A model generated the notes under the pieces. It did no database searches, was not told the origin of the DNA, and saw nothing but the letters and a program-made list of their open reading frames with translations. This document shows, piece after piece, positions 47,853-59,152 of a DNA stretch of 64,000 nucleotides. Source of the DNA: Paraburkholderia sp. GTDB taxonomy: Bacteria > Pseudomonadota > Gammaproteobacteria > Burkholderiales > Burkholderiaceae. Each line of letters opens with the position of its first letter. Position 1 is the first letter of the stretch. The position numbers and the translations under genes were made by a program. The stretch covers positions 145,075-209,074 of the forward strand of contig NZ_JAMXLH010000048.1 of assembly GCF_024281035.1 (NCBI RefSeq), written 5' to 3'.

Positions 47853-49091
47853 TCAGGGGCGAAAGGGATTATGCTCGTTCAGCTCGTCGACGTAAGCATG
47901 AATGTGGTGTTTTTCGCTGTCGAGAAAGTGGGCGACGGCATCGGCGAACGCCGGGTGCGCGAGCCAGTGCGTCGAGCGCGTCGCGCTCGGCATGAAGCCG
48001 CGCGCCATCTTGTGCTCGCCCTGCGCGCCGCCTTCGAACACGGCGAGCTTTTCCTCGATGCAGAATTCGAGCGGCTGGTAGTACGCCGTTTCGAAATGCA
48101 GGCACGGCACGTGCTCGAGCGCGCCCCAGTAACGGCCATAGAGCGTGCCGCCGCCGTGCTCGCCGCGCTGATACACGACGAGCGAACTCGCAATCGGCTT
48201 GCCTTCGTATTCGGCGATCACGAGCAGCAGGTTCTCCGGCATCGACGCGCCGATCATGCGGAAGAAGTCGAGGTTCAGATACGGCGTCGAAAAATGCTCG
48301 CGGTAGGTCTGCCGGTAGCAGCGGCTGAAAAAGCGCCACTCGGCATCGCTGATGTCTTCGCCGCGCACGCGCCTGGTCGTCACGCCCGCGTCGCGCACCT
48401 TGCGCCGCTCCGCGCGAATGTTCTTGCGCTTCTTTTGTTCGAGCGTCGACAGGAAGTCGTCGAAGTCGCGGTAACCGTCGTTGAGCCAGTGAAACTGCAC
48501 GCCGTCGCGTTGCATCATGCCGAGCGCGGTCATCGCGTCCGCTTCCTCGACGGTCGGAAAAAGCACGTGCAGCGACGACACATCCGCCTGCTCGGCGAAG
48601 GCCAGCAGCGTTGCGGCGAGGTGGCGGCGCGCGGTAGTGTCCGCCGCGATCAGGCGCGTGCCCTGCACCGGCGTGAACGGCACGGCGCACAGCAGCTTCG
48701 GGTAGTAATCGAGGCCATTGCGTTTGTACGCGTCGGCCCACGCCCAGTCGAACACGTATTCGCCGTACGAGTGGCTTTTCAGGTAGACGGGCGCGGCGGC
48801 TGCGAGCTGGCCCGTGCGCGTGTCGGTCAGCGTGACGAACTGCGGCGCCCAGCCTGCCTCGGACGTCGCGCAGCGCGTGGCGTGCAGCGCCGAGAGGAAT
48901 TCGTGGCGCAAAAAGGGCGTGGGCTGCGCCTGCTGCGCGAGCAGCGCATTCCAGGCGGCGCTATCCACCTCGGCCGGTGAGCCGAGAATGCCCGTGCGAT
49001 AATCGAAACGTTCCTTATTCAACTTGCGTGCCAGTCCGATAAGGCATGCGCCGGCTTCCGGGCGCCGACCGAAATTGCGGCAAACGGTCAT
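47853..49091 (-). CDS. GNAT/DUF482 family protein (peptidogalycan-type acyltransferase)
   Basis: About 412 residues of the DUF482 family in the GNAT superfamily. Visible: [90 protein letters not shown] and the end [17 protein letters not shown]. Related proteins are called peptidogalycan biosynthesis or FemAB-like; substrate unknown. Starts are ambiguous: ATG 49091 is used, a GTG at 49127 is possible, and neither has a good SD. Divergent from nadE. Confidence 0.8.
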   Translation of the reverse strand: MTVCRNFGRRPEAGACLIGLARKLNKERFDYRTGILGSPAEVDSAAWNALLAQQAQPTPFLRHEFLSALHATRCATSEAGWAPQFVTLTDTRTGQLAAAAPVYLKSHSYGEYVFDWAWADAYKRNGLDYYPKLLCAVPFTPVQGTRLIAADTTARRHLAATLLAFAEQADVSSLHVLFPTVEEADAMTALGMMQRDGVQFHWLNDGYRDFDDFLSTLEQKKRKNIRAERRKVRDAGVTTRRVRGEDISDAEWRFFSRCYRQTYREHFSTPYLNLDFFRMIGASMPENLLLVIAEYEGKPIASSLVVYQRGEHGGGTLYGRYWGALEHVPCLHFETAYYQPLEFCIEEKLAVFEGGAQGEHKMARGFMPSATRSTHWLAHPAFADAVAHFLDSEKHHIHAYVDELNEHNPFRP

Positions 49092-49193
49092 GGTAAAGCA
49101 AACGCCCCGAACGGGTGGGGACCGCACCGCATCGCGTCGTGCACCGGTCCGCTATCGACGCAGGCCGCCGTGCGTGCCGCGAGGATTATCAAA

Positions 49194-51278
<2,085 letters not shown>

Positions 51279-51354
51279 GCGTGCGCCGCGCAGCGTAGAA
51301 TTCCCGTAACGAACCCGGTTATTTCGCACCCGGTTTTCATACAGACTCCAACCC

Positions 51355-51379
51355 GATTCCAATCCGCGATTCCAATCCG
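51355..51379. repeat. GATTCCAATCCG direct repeat before PII gene
   Basis: Two exact 12-bp copies separated by one base, 20 bp before the PII start codon. An ACCCGGTT pair lies just upstream (51314-51335). They may be leader or operator elements. Confidence 0.7.
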
Positions 51380-51383
51380 ATAA

Positions 51384-51737
<354 letters not shown>

Positions 51738-51768
51738 CGCGGCCGCTATCGTCGTAACTTCGCCGCAC

Positions 51769-51812
51769 AAAAAAGCACACGGGCCGCGAACGGTGAGTTC
51801 CGCGGCCCGTGT
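51769..51812 (-). terminator. Second (distal) terminator of the porin gene
   Basis: A 12-bp stem ACACGGGCCGCG / CGCGGCCCGTGT with loop of 12 nt. On the minus strand it is followed by TTTTTT. It may also stop the PII transcript from the other side. Confidence 0.75.
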
Positions 51813-51821
51813 CGAGAATAG

Positions 51822-51859
51822 AAAAAAACGGTGCGGATGTCCTTGCGGACACCGCACCG
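51822..51859 (-). terminator. Intrinsic terminator of the porin gene
   Basis: Minus strand: CGGTGCGG, TGTCC-type stem with one bulged base, loop GCAA, then seven T. It lies about 60 bp after the porin stop. Confidence 0.88.
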
Positions 51860-51920
51860 ATACGCGCCTCTCGCAGCAGCGTGAAAACTTCGATGTAGCT
51901 GTTCTGTCTACACCCGCCGG

Positions 51921-53057
51921 TTAGAACGAGTGCTGGATACCTGCGTACACGCCGGTCTGGGTCGCGCCCAGCAACGGGTTGCCCGTTGAAGCCGAAGTGC
52001 CGAAGTTGTTGGCGTTCAGACCGAAGTTGGCCGTCGAACTGTTGCGCACCGTTGCAGCCTGGATGTCGAACAGCGTGCGCTTCGAAATGTTGTACGAGCC
52101 GCCGATCGTGTACATCGTGGCGTTGCCGCCGCCGTTGTTCGCGTTGACGTGATAGACCGCCGCGATCAGGGCTGCAGCCGGCGTGGCTTGCCACGTTACG
52201 CCGCCCCATTCGTGGTTGGCGGTGGTCGGCTGGCCAGGCAGCTGGCCGGTCATGCCCGACGAACGGATGGCTTCGAAGCCGCCCTGAACCTTGAACGCGC
52301 CGAGGAACACGTTGACCATCGCCATGTAGTCGCGCGAGTACGCGAAGATGCCGTTGACGGTGCCGAGATTGTTCGTGTTGATCGCGTCGTACGGGCCGCT
52401 CAGCCTACCATTGGTCGGGTTGCGGATTTCGTCGTACAGGCCGCGGACCTGGAACAGCGAGCTCGTGTACGTCAGCTGAATACCGGCTTCGCGGCCGTTG
52501 TTGAAGCTCGTCGAGTTGGAGAACGCGTACTGGCCGTACACGTCGAAGCCGTACCAGTTCGGCGACTGATACGAAATGTTGTTGCTCGACTGCGGCCAGT
52601 TACGGCCGCGGACCAGCGAGGCCGACGACCAGTTCGACTGGCCGAACGGGTCGAAGTCCCAAATGCCGTTGGAGATGAACAGCATCCGGCCCAACAGCAG
52701 GGTACCGAACTGGTCATTGGCCATGCCGATGGTCGCCCAGCGATTAAAGAGCCCGTTGTCGCCAGGGCCGGTGCCGTTTGCCGTGCTGAAGCTGCCTTCC
52801 AGGTGGAACAGAACCTTGTTGCCGCCACCGATGTCTTCAACGCCCTTCATGCCCCAGAGGCTGGTGCCCCAGTAGCCGCTTTCGAGCAGGACCTGGCTCG
52901 TACCGCGCGTTGCCTGGCCATTCGGGCCAGAGCCGCTGCCGATGCCGTTCATATAAGCCACACCTGCATCGAGGCGGCCATACAGCGTCACGCTGCTCTG
53001 GGCATGCGCGACTACGCCAGCCGACATCAGAGCTGCGGCAAGCAAAGCTTTCTTCAT
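51921..53057 (-). CDS. Gram-negative porin (Burkholderia type)
   Basis: General diffusion outer-membrane trimer. 378 residues: a signal peptide MKKALLAAALMSAGVVAHA cleaved before QSSVTLYGRLDAGVAYMNGI, the standard opening of betaproteobacterial porins, then alternating beta strands (GFDVYGQYAFSNSTSFNNGR) and a C-terminal Phe (GIQHSF). Start at the ATG of MKKALL; an in-frame MEEN 12 nt upstream is part of the Shine-Dalgarno region (GGAGGAGAA). Codon use is lower in GC than its neighbours, as in a highly expressed gene. Confidence 0.94.
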   Translation of the reverse strand: MKKALLAAALMSAGVVAHAQSSVTLYGRLDAGVAYMNGIGSGSGPNGQATRGTSQVLLESGYWGTSLWGMKGVEDIGGGNKVLFHLEGSFSTANGTGPGDNGLFNRWATIGMANDQFGTLLLGRMLFISNGIWDFDPFGQSNWSSASLVRGRNWPQSSNNISYQSPNWYGFDVYGQYAFSNSTSFNNGREAGIQLTYTSSLFQVRGLYDEIRNPTNGRLSGPYDAINTNNLGTVNGIFAYSRDYMAMVNVFLGAFKVQGGFEAIRSSGMTGQLPGQPTTANHEWGGVTWQATPAAALIAAVYHVNANNGGGNATMYTIGGSYNISKRTLFDIQAATVRNSSTANFGLNANNFGTSASTGNPLLGATQTGVYAGIQHSF

Positions 53058-53696
53058 GTTCTCCTCCATACCCTGTCAAAAAGAAAGTCAACCTAAGTAC
53101 TGCGAAAGACGTCCGCGCGTGTGAATTCACTGCGAACAGAAACCGTCGCGTGCGAGAGGACTACCTCGGGGATCGGCGCAAAGGCCTTAAAGCGGGCGGA
53201 CAACCCGGCTGTGTTGTCTCGCAGATCCCGTTGTTGACTGGCATCCCTCATTTCTTTTGAAGTGAAACTACTTTTAATCAACTTAGTTTTGCTACTTTGG
53301 TTACTAATCTATCAAAAAAAGGTCGGCGATGGCGAACGAAATCGCTTGCGGCTTGGCCTGTGTCGTCAAATTGCAATATGACGTCCGGAGGCAATAACGG
53401 CCTGCTTTAAAAAAAGTGGCCTAACGCCTTGTCCGACAAGGAACACATGAATGTGCTCAAACGGCGTCAAGAATTGTCACTATTGACGGCGCAACGTCGC
53501 GGGAGTAAACGGAAAGGTTAATTGCGGCGCGGGGAATGGGGCTCCGGAGAGTTTCCCGAGGGTTTTCCGGGCGGCTTCGGAATTGCGCTGCAATAAAAAA
53601 GAAAAGGCGCAGAAAGCGCCTTGTAAAACTACTTTTACTACATCGCTGCGTTATTGATTATGAGCGTTCATGTCGCGGCGATGCGGGGCATTGCGC
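53058..53696. other. AT-rich gap upstream of porin, with hairpins
   Basis: 639 bp without a credible protein. It is clearly richer in A/T than the rest of the window. AAACTACTTTTA occurs twice (53265 and 53626). A hairpin CCTTGT / ACAAGG lies at 53427-53441, and the hisP terminator is at 53595-53622. It holds the porin promoter and could encode a small RNA. Confidence 0.5.
53595..53622 (-). terminator. Intrinsic terminator after hisP
   Basis: Minus strand: AAGGCGC, loop TTTCT, GCGCCTT, then TTC TTTTTT. About 75 bp after the hisP stop. Confidence 0.85.
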
Positions 53697-54479
53697 CTAT
53701 TTGAGGCTGCCCGAAATGAACTGCCGCAGCCGCTCGCTCTTCGGATTGGCGAAGACCTCGGAGGGCTGGCCTTCTTCCTCGACGCGGCCCTGATGCAGAA
53801 ACATCACATGATTCGAAACGTTGCGCGCGAAACCCATTTCGTGCGTCACGACGATCATCGTGCGGCCTTCCTCGGCGAGCTTTTGCATCACTTTGAGCAC
53901 TTCGCCAACGAGTTCGGGGTCGAGCGCCGAAGTCGGCTCGTCGAACAGCATGACGTCCGGCTGCATCGCGAGCGCGCGCGCAATCGCCACGCGCTGCTGC
54001 TGGCCACCCGAAAGGTGCGACGGATATTGCTTCTCCACACGCGGCAACAGCCCGACCTTTTCGAGGTATTCGCGCGCGCGGTCCTCGGCCTCGCGCCGCG
54101 GCAGGCCCAGCACGTGCACGGGCGCCTCGATCACGTTCTCCAGCACGTTCATGTGCGACCACAGATTGAAGTGCTGGAACACCATCGCGAGCTTCGTGCG
54201 CACGCGCTGGAGCTGCTTCGTGTCGGCCACCTGCAGTGCGCCGGTGCGCGCGTCGGCGCGCGTGAGCACTTCTTCGCCGTCGACGACGATGCGCCCGGCG
54301 TTGGGCTGTTCGAGAAAGTTGATGCAACGCAGCATCGTGCTCTTGCCGGAGCCGGAAGAGCCGATCACGCTGATGACGTCGCCGGCGTTCGCCGTAAGCG
54401 AAACGCCCTTGAGCACTTCATGGTCGCCGTACCGCTTGTGCAGGTCATCGACGCAAAGCTTTTGTTTCTGGGAATTCAT
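53697..54479 (-). CDS. hisP: Histidine/basic amino acid ABC transporter ATPase HisP
   Basis: A 260-residue ATPase closely similar in read-through to E. coli HisP. Walker [11 protein letters not shown] near 36-45, [20 protein letters not shown] (signature), [19 protein letters not shown] (Walker B), and [14 protein letters not shown] (H-loop). The gene ends ISGSLK as in HisP. It is the last gene of hisJ-hisQ-hisM-hisP. ATG 54479 has GAGGA. Confidence 0.95.
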   Translation of the reverse strand: MNSQKQKLCVDDLHKRYGDHEVLKGVSLTANAGDVISVIGSSGSGKSTMLRCINFLEQPNAGRIVVDGEEVLTRADARTGALQVADTKQLQRVRTKLAMVFQHFNLWSHMNVLENVIEAPVHVLGLPRREAEDRAREYLEKVGLLPRVEKQYPSHLSGGQQQRVAIARALAMQPDVMLFDEPTSALDPELVGEVLKVMQKLAEEGRTMIVVTHEMGFARNVSNHVMFLHQGRVEEEGQPSEVFANPKSERLRQFISGSLK

Positions 54480-54498
54480 CGGGGTCCTCGGTGCGGGC

Positions 54499-55221
54499 TC
54501 ACTTGCCTTGCGGCCGCAGATACGCGAGCCAGCGGCGCTCGGCGCGGCGGAACAGCCACACCAGCGTGAATGAAATGATCAGGTACAGCATGGCGGCGAT
54601 GCCGAATGCGGTGAACGTCTGGTAGGTCGCCGAATTGACGTCGCGTGCGATCTTGAGAATGTCCGGCACGGTGGCCGTGAACGCGACGGTCGTCGCGTGC
54701 AGCATCAGGATCACTTCGTTGCTGTAGTAGGGCAGGGCCCGGCGCAGCGCCGAAGGCAGGATCACGCGGCGATAGAGCGTGAACGACGACATGCCGTACG
54801 CGCGCGCGGCTTCGATTTCGCCGTAGGGCGTCGACTTGATCGCGCCCGCGAAGATTTCGGTCGTGTACGCGCAGGTGTTGAGCGTGAACGCGAGCAGCGT
54901 GCAGTTCATGCCGCTGCGAAAGAACGCGCTCGTGAGTTCGTGGTTGCGCACGATTTCGAGGCTGTAGAGGCCGGTGTAGCACAGCAGCAGCTGCACGTAG
55001 AGCGGCGTGCCGCGGAAGATGTACGTGAAGAGCCACACGAGGCCCGCGAGCCACTTCTTCTTCGAGACGCGCGCGACCGCGAACGGCACCGAAAGGCAAA
55101 AGCCGATGCCGATCGACACGACGAGCAGCCAGAGCGTGATGGCGACGCCGGTGAAGTGATAGCCGTCGGAGAAAAGGTAGTTGCGCCAGTATTGCTGGAT
55201 CAGCTGGGTCAAGTCTTGCAT
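54499..55221 (-). CDS. hisM: Histidine/basic amino acid ABC permease HisM
   Basis: A 240-residue inner-membrane subunit, about five helices. The order and motifs follow His[39 protein letters not shown] and the EAA loop [25 protein letters not shown]. Forms a heterodimer with HisQ. It lies 28 bp after hisQ. Confidence 0.94.
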   Translation of the reverse strand: MQDLTQLIQQYWRNYLFSDGYHFTGVAITLWLLVVSIGIGFCLSVPFAVARVSKKKWLAGLVWLFTYIFRGTPLYVQLLLCYTGLYSLEIVRNHELTSAFFRSGMNCTLLAFTLNTCAYTTEIFAGAIKSTPYGEIEAARAYGMSSFTLYRRVILPSALRRALPYYSNEVILMLHATTVAFTATVPDILKIARDVNSATYQTFTAFGIAAMLYLIISFTLVWLFRRAERRWLAYLRPQGK

Positions 55222-55249
55222 TGTCGTTGGCCTTGTCTTGCGGATCCGC

Positions 55250-55939
55250 TTAGAGGTCTGCCTTGCGCACGCCGGTGGAGTAGCGCTTTTCGAGGTACAT
55301 CAGCACGAAGTTCGAGATCGTCGTGATGACGAGATAGATCGCGCCTGCGAGCAGCGTGAAAAAGAAGAACCGCAGCGTGCCCTTGCCGGCGTCCTGGCTC
55401 GCCTTGACGACGTCGGCGAGGCCGATGATCGACACGAGCGCCGTCGACTTCACGAGCACCTGCCAGTTGTTGCCGATGCCGGGCAGGGCGAAGCGCATCA
55501 TCTGCGGGAACATGACGCGGCGAAATACCTGCCAGCTCGTCATGCCGTACGCGTGGGCCGCTTCGAGCTGGCCGCGCGGCACCGCGAGGAACGCGCCACG
55601 GAAGGTTTCCGTGAAGTACGCACCGTAGATGAAGCCCAGCACGATCACGCCGGCGAGAAAGGGATCGATGTCGATCTGGTCCCAGCCGAGCAGGTCGGTG
55701 AGATCGTTCAGCCAGATCTGCAGGCTATAGAAGAGCAGCAGCATCAGCACGAGGTCGGGGACGCCGCGGATCAGCGTGGTGTAGACCGTGCCCGCGCCGT
55801 TGACGACGCGGTTCTTCGAGAGTTTCGCCGCCGCGCCGAGCAGTCCGAGCACGAACGACAGCACGAGCGACAGCACGGAGAGCTGGACGGTCTGCCAGGT
55901 ACCGGCGAGGATCAGCGGGCCGTAGCCTTGAAGAAACAT
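55250..55939 (-). CDS. hisQ: Histidine/basic amino acid ABC permease HisQ
   Basis: A 229-residue permease subunit beginning MFLQGYGPLILAGTWQTVQL (a HisQ-like start; the frame is open 33 nt more). It has TTLIRGVPDLVLMLLLFYSL, GFIYGAYFTETFRGAFLAVP and the EAA loop GQLEAAHAYGMTSWQVFRRV. Ends GVRKADL as HisQ does. Confidence 0.94.
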   Translation of the reverse strand: MFLQGYGPLILAGTWQTVQLSVLSLVLSFVLGLLGAAAKLSKNRVVNGAGTVYTTLIRGVPDLVLMLLLFYSLQIWLNDLTDLLGWDQIDIDPFLAGVIVLGFIYGAYFTETFRGAFLAVPRGQLEAAHAYGMTSWQVFRRVMFPQMMRFALPGIGNNWQVLVKSTALVSIIGLADVVKASQDAGKGTLRFFFFTLLAGAIYLVITTISNFVLMYLEKRYSTGVRKADL

Positions 55940-56249
55940 AGATGGGTCCTTGACGAGGCGCGTTGTGCGCACCGCGAAAGGCGCGGCTCGGCGAGCCGCG
56001 GTTCAAATCCGTTCATGAACGTCCAGCCTGGCTGGCCGGGTTGCGCGGGCATCCGCTGCAACCGGGGCGTGCTTCTCGCATCGACCGGGGTCGCCGGCGT
56101 TGGCTTGCGAAGGTTCGTACAGGGCTGGGCATCCGACTGCGGGTGAAACTGCGCGTGGTCCGCGGGTCTCACTGTATATAACGAAGCGCGGGCTCGGTAC
56201 ATCGGGTCCGTCCCCGGGGTTCGCGGCGCGTGTGTGTCTCGTCTCGTTG
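55940..56249 (-). other. Gap between hisJ and hisQ with hairpin
   Basis: 310 nt, with no supported gene. A strong 8-bp hairpin CGCGGCTC ggc GAGCCGCG sits at 55982-56000, about 45 nt before hisQ. Such hairpins often reduce read-through from a binding-protein gene into its permeases. An adjacent GGTTCAAATCC looks like a tRNA T-arm but no tRNA folds there. Confidence 0.5.
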
Positions 56250-57026
56250 CTACTTGCCTTTATAAATATCGAAATCGAAGTATTGCTTCGCGATCCGGTC
56301 GAACGTGCCGTCCTTGTGGATCGCGGCCAGTGCGGCATTGAATTTTGCCTTCAGCTCGGGGTCCTGCTTGCTCAGGCCGATTGCGGTGCCGTCGCCGATC
56401 GTCTTCGGATCCTCGACCGCCGGGCCCGCCCATGCGAAGCCCTTGCCGCGCGCCGTCTTCAGGAAGCCAAAGTCGGCCTGGACCTCGTCTTGCAGCGTCG
56501 CATCGAGCCGACCCGACATCAGATCCTGATAGACCTGATCCTGGTTCTGGTACGACACGACATTGATGCCTTTGGGCGCCCAGTAAGCCTTCGCGTAGGC
56601 CTCCTGGGTCGAGCCCTGCTCGACGCCGACATTCTTGCCCTTGAGCGAGGCCGCGGTGGGCAGGAGCGGCGAGCCCGTCTTGGCGATCATGCGTGCGGGC
56701 GCGTCGAACATCTTGTCGGAGTAGTCGATCTGCTGGCGGCGCTGGTCGGTCACGCTGAGCGACGACACGATCGCATCGAACTTGCGTGCCTTCAGCGCGC
56801 CGATGATGCCGTCGAGGTCGCTCTGCACCCAGACGCACTTGACGTTCATGCGCGCGCACAACGCCTTCGTCAGATCGACGTCGAAGCCGACGATCTCGCC
56901 GTTGGGCGCTTTCGACTCGAATGGCGGATAGCTCGCATCGACGCCGATGCGCACCGTATGCCATTCCCTGGCGGCGGCACTGCCCGCAAGGAGGGCGAGC
57001 GCGACGCACACTGCGAACTTCTTCAT
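56250..57026 (-). CDS. hisJ: Periplasmic basic amino acid-binding protein HisJ/ArgT-like
   Basis: A 258-residue solute-binding protein. Signal peptide MKKFAVCVALALLAGSAAA; mature part VRIGVDASYPPFESKAPNGE, VGFDVDLTKALCARMNVKC, SLSVTDQRRQQIDYSDKMFD and FDFDIYKGK match the HisJ/LAO family. Lys, Arg, Orn and His cannot be told apart by eye. The ATG at 57026 is the start; upstream lies a tandem repeat that remains open in this frame but is not part of the gene. Confidence 0.92.
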   Translation of the reverse strand: MKKFAVCVALALLAGSAAAREWHTVRIGVDASYPPFESKAPNGEIVGFDVDLTKALCARMNVKCVWVQSDLDGIIGALKARKFDAIVSSLSVTDQRRQQIDYSDKMFDAPARMIAKTGSPLLPTAASLKGKNVGVEQGSTQEAYAKAYWAPKGINVVSYQNQDQVYQDLMSGRLDATLQDEVQADFGFLKTARGKGFAWAGPAVEDPKTIGDGTAIGLSKQDPELKAKFNAALAAIHKDGTFDRIAKQYFDFDIYKGK

Positions 57027-57529
57027 CTTTCTCCTGGTACGGCGGCGCTCACGCGCCCCGGCCTCTGTGTCGTTCAGGCGCCATCGCGGACGAAAAAATG
57101 CGGGCCTGATGCCTGCGTGGTGTTCGACCGGCGCCCGGCCGGGGTCCGCCCGGGTCTGCCTGGTGTCTGCCCGGGTTTGCCCGGGTTTGCCTGGTGTTTG
57201 CCTGGTGTTTGCCCGGGTCTGCCTGGTGTTTGCCTGGTGTCTGCCCGGGTTTGCCTGGTGTCTCTGCATCCGGCCGGCAACGCGGTTTGCGCTCTCGAGA
57301 CCCAGCCGGTGGGCGGGGCGGGAGCAATGGCAAGACGCGCTGGCCGAAAAGCGCGATATTTTACCCGAAGGCGGGGGCTGCGCCAGATTGTTGAGGGCGA
57401 TTGTGGCGGGAGATAAACGTCGCAGCGCTTTGATGTTTCTGGTGAAACGCTGCGGTGCGCGCTTGCGCATTGTGAGATGGAGATGCCGCCATTATCTTCA
57501 GGTCTTGCAACGAATCACGGGAGAATCCG
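57027..57529. other. Divergent gap hisJ-pirin
   Basis: 503 bp. Holds the 10/11-bp repeat array (57145-57260) and both promoters; nothing else supported. Confidence 0.6.
57145..57260. repeat. 10/11-bp tandem repeat array upstream of hisJ
   Basis: Eleven head-to-tail units alternate between T(T/C)TGCCTGGTG (11 bp) and T(C/T)(T/C)GCCCGGG (10 bp). The 10 to 11-bp period is one helical turn. It sits 119-234 bp before the hisJ start codon. Confidence 0.92.
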
Positions 57530-58228
57530 ATGCTCGCCATCCGCCACGCCGACGAACGCGGCCATGCCAACCACGGCTGGCTCGACACGTTCCACAGCTT
57601 TTCTTTCGCGGACTACCACGATCCGGAGCACGTCCACTACGGCGCGCTGCGGGTGCTTAACGACGACCGCGTCGCGGCCGGGCAGGGCTTCGGCGCGCAC
57701 GGCCACCGCGATATGGAGATCGTGACCTATGTGCTGGACGGCGCGCTCGCGCACCGCGACAGCATGGGCAACGGCTCGACCATCCGTCCGGGCGACGTGC
57801 AGCGCATGAGCGCGGGCACCGGCGTGATGCACAGCGAATTCAACGCCTCGAAAGAGGACGAAGTGCATCTGCTGCAGATCTGGCTGCTGCCGCTGGAACA
57901 AGGGGGGGCGCCGGGCTACGAGGAAAAGCGCTTCTCCGACGCGGACAAGCGCGGGCAACTGCGCGTGATCGCGTCGCCGGATGGGCGCGACGGCTCGGTG
58001 ACGGTGCGCTCCGATGCGTCGATCCATGCGGCGCTGCTCGACGACGACGAGCGCGCGCAGTACGCGGTTCCGGCCGGGCGGCGTGTGTACGTGCACGTTG
58101 CGCGCGGCGCGCTGGAGGTGAACGGCGAGCGGCTTGGCGCGGGCGACGCGGCGATGATCGCGGCCGAGGACAGCGTCACGCTTGCGAACGGCGACAAGGC
58201 CGAAGTGCTGCTGTTCGATCTCGCCTGA
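57530..58228 (+). CDS. Pirin family protein
   Basis: A 232-residue bicupin. N-terminal pirin motif FSFADYHDPEHVHYGALRVL (24-43), the metal site FGAHGHRDMEIVTYVLDGAL (about 54-73, with H57/H59) and TGVMHSEFNAS (H101, E103), so the four ligands are intact. Bacterial pirins may be quercetinases or regulators; the role is not assigned. Terminator follows 64 bp after the stop. Confidence 0.92.
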   Translation: MLAIRHADERGHANHGWLDTFHSFSFADYHDPEHVHYGALRVLNDDRVAAGQGFGAHGHRDMEIVTYVLDGALAHRDSMGNGSTIRPGDVQRMSAGTGVMHSEFNASKEDEVHLLQIWLLPLEQGGAPGYEEKRFSDADKRGQLRVIASPDGRDGSVTVRSDASIHAALLDDDERAQYAVPAGRRVYVHVARGALEVNGERLGAGDAAMIAAEDSVTLANGDKAEVLLFDLA

Positions 58229-58291
58229 TCGTGTCGCCGTGCGCCGGGCTCGCGAGGCCGGTGTATGGATAGATCACTGCCTGAAAAACAC

Positions 58292-58326
58292 AAGCGCCGC
58301 GGTGCAAACCGCGGCGCTTCGATTTT
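58292..58326. terminator. Terminator between pirin and Spy-like gene
   Basis: AAGCGCCGCGGT, loop GCAA, ACCGCGGCGCTT (12-bp stem), followed by CGATTTT on +. On - the A-rich GAAAAACAC gives TTTTTC, so it can serve both converging genes. Confidence 0.88.
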
Positions 58327-58389
58327 GGGCGGCCGGGCGAGGGAGACCGATGTCTCCCCGGGCCCGACTCGCCGCTCACTGCCTACTGC

Positions 58390-58917
58390 TTACTGCGCAG
58401 CGGCGGGCGCCGACGCCGCGCCGCGATGCTGCTGCCAGTGCTCGCGCATCTTCTCGCGGCGCTGCTCCATCTTCGCGAAGTGTTCCTTGAACGCCGTGCT
58501 GACGGTGGTCTTTTGCTGGTCGTTCAGTCCGTTATAGAACGTGAGCCAGGCCTGGGCGGTCTGTTCGTGCTGCTGCGCGCGCGCCTGTTCGATCTTCTGG
58601 TGCGCCGCGTGCAGCGCGTTCATGTCGAGGATCGGCTGCTTCATCATCGAATCGAGCTGCTGCTTCATCTCTTCGTGACTCTTGCGTGCCTGCTCGCGGC
58701 CCTGCTTCATCGTGTCGAGCGCAGCCTGCCATTGCTTTTCCTGGTCGGCGTTCAGGTTCAGCTTGTCGTGCAGCTTCTTGACGCCCATCATGAAATCGCC
58801 GTGCATCTGGTGCATGCCCGGACCGCCCTGCGGCGGCATCTGGGCGTGCGCGGCGCCCGTTGCGAGGGCGAATGACGCAGCGGCAATGGCGAGAATGCGC
58901 GTAGTCTTCTTGTACAT
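58390..58917 (-). CDS. Spy/CpxP-like periplasmic chaperone
   Basis: A 175-residue protein with a signal peptide (MYKKTTRILAIAAASFALAT, cleavage about AHA-Q) and an all-helical, Met/Gln/His-rich mature part. It has the LTXXQ-type motif as LNADQEKQW near 54-62 and a second similar one LNDQQKTTV near 133. Spy and CpxP proteins chaperone periplasmic proteins and modulate Cpx signalling. ATG 58917 follows a weak AGGAG-like site. Divergent from the two-component system. Confidence 0.85.
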   Translation of the reverse strand: MYKKTTRILAIAAASFALATGAAHAQMPPQGGPGMHQMHGDFMMGVKKLHDKLNLNADQEKQWQAALDTMKQGREQARKSHEEMKQQLDSMMKQPILDMNALHAAHQKIEQARAQQHEQTAQAWLTFYNGLNDQQKTTVSTAFKEHFAKMEQRREKMREHWQQHRGAASAPAAAQ

Positions 58918-59032
58918 GGTGAGGCTCCTGACAATTCCGTGATGGGTGTTATCCGGTGAGGCCCGACTGCTCATCAAAGTGCCTGTTGCCGCATCCGGTG
59001 TCCCTAGCCTATCGGGCGCTACCGGGTTGCGT

Positions 59033-59097
59033 GTTACGCCGCGGGCCGTTGTCGTTACGTCAGATTACTGGCAGCTTTCGCCGTAACACCTCGTAAC
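59033..59097. promoter_or_regulatory. Repeated CGTAAC boxes between Spy-like gene and response regulator
   Basis: CGTAAC occurs at 59082 and 59092 on +, exactly 10 bp apart, and its reverse complement GTTACG at 59033 and 59054, 21 bp apart. One and two helical turns are the usual spacings for OmpR/CpxR-family sites (GTAA-type half-sites). The boxes lie 56-120 bp before the regulator start. Confidence 0.6.
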
Positions 59098-59152
59098 CCA
59101 AACTGCCGGACGGTAAGGAAACGGCTCGCACGCGCGCGTTAAACTTCGTTTC

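Noticed and set aside
55940..56020. tRNA-like T-arm GGTTCAAATCC after a GC hairpin
   Set aside because: No acceptor stem, D arm or anticodon arm can be formed with the neighbouring bases, and no CCA end is present.
57145..57260. CRISPR array
   Set aside because: Units are 10/11 bp, directly adjoining, with no unique spacers and no cas genes.
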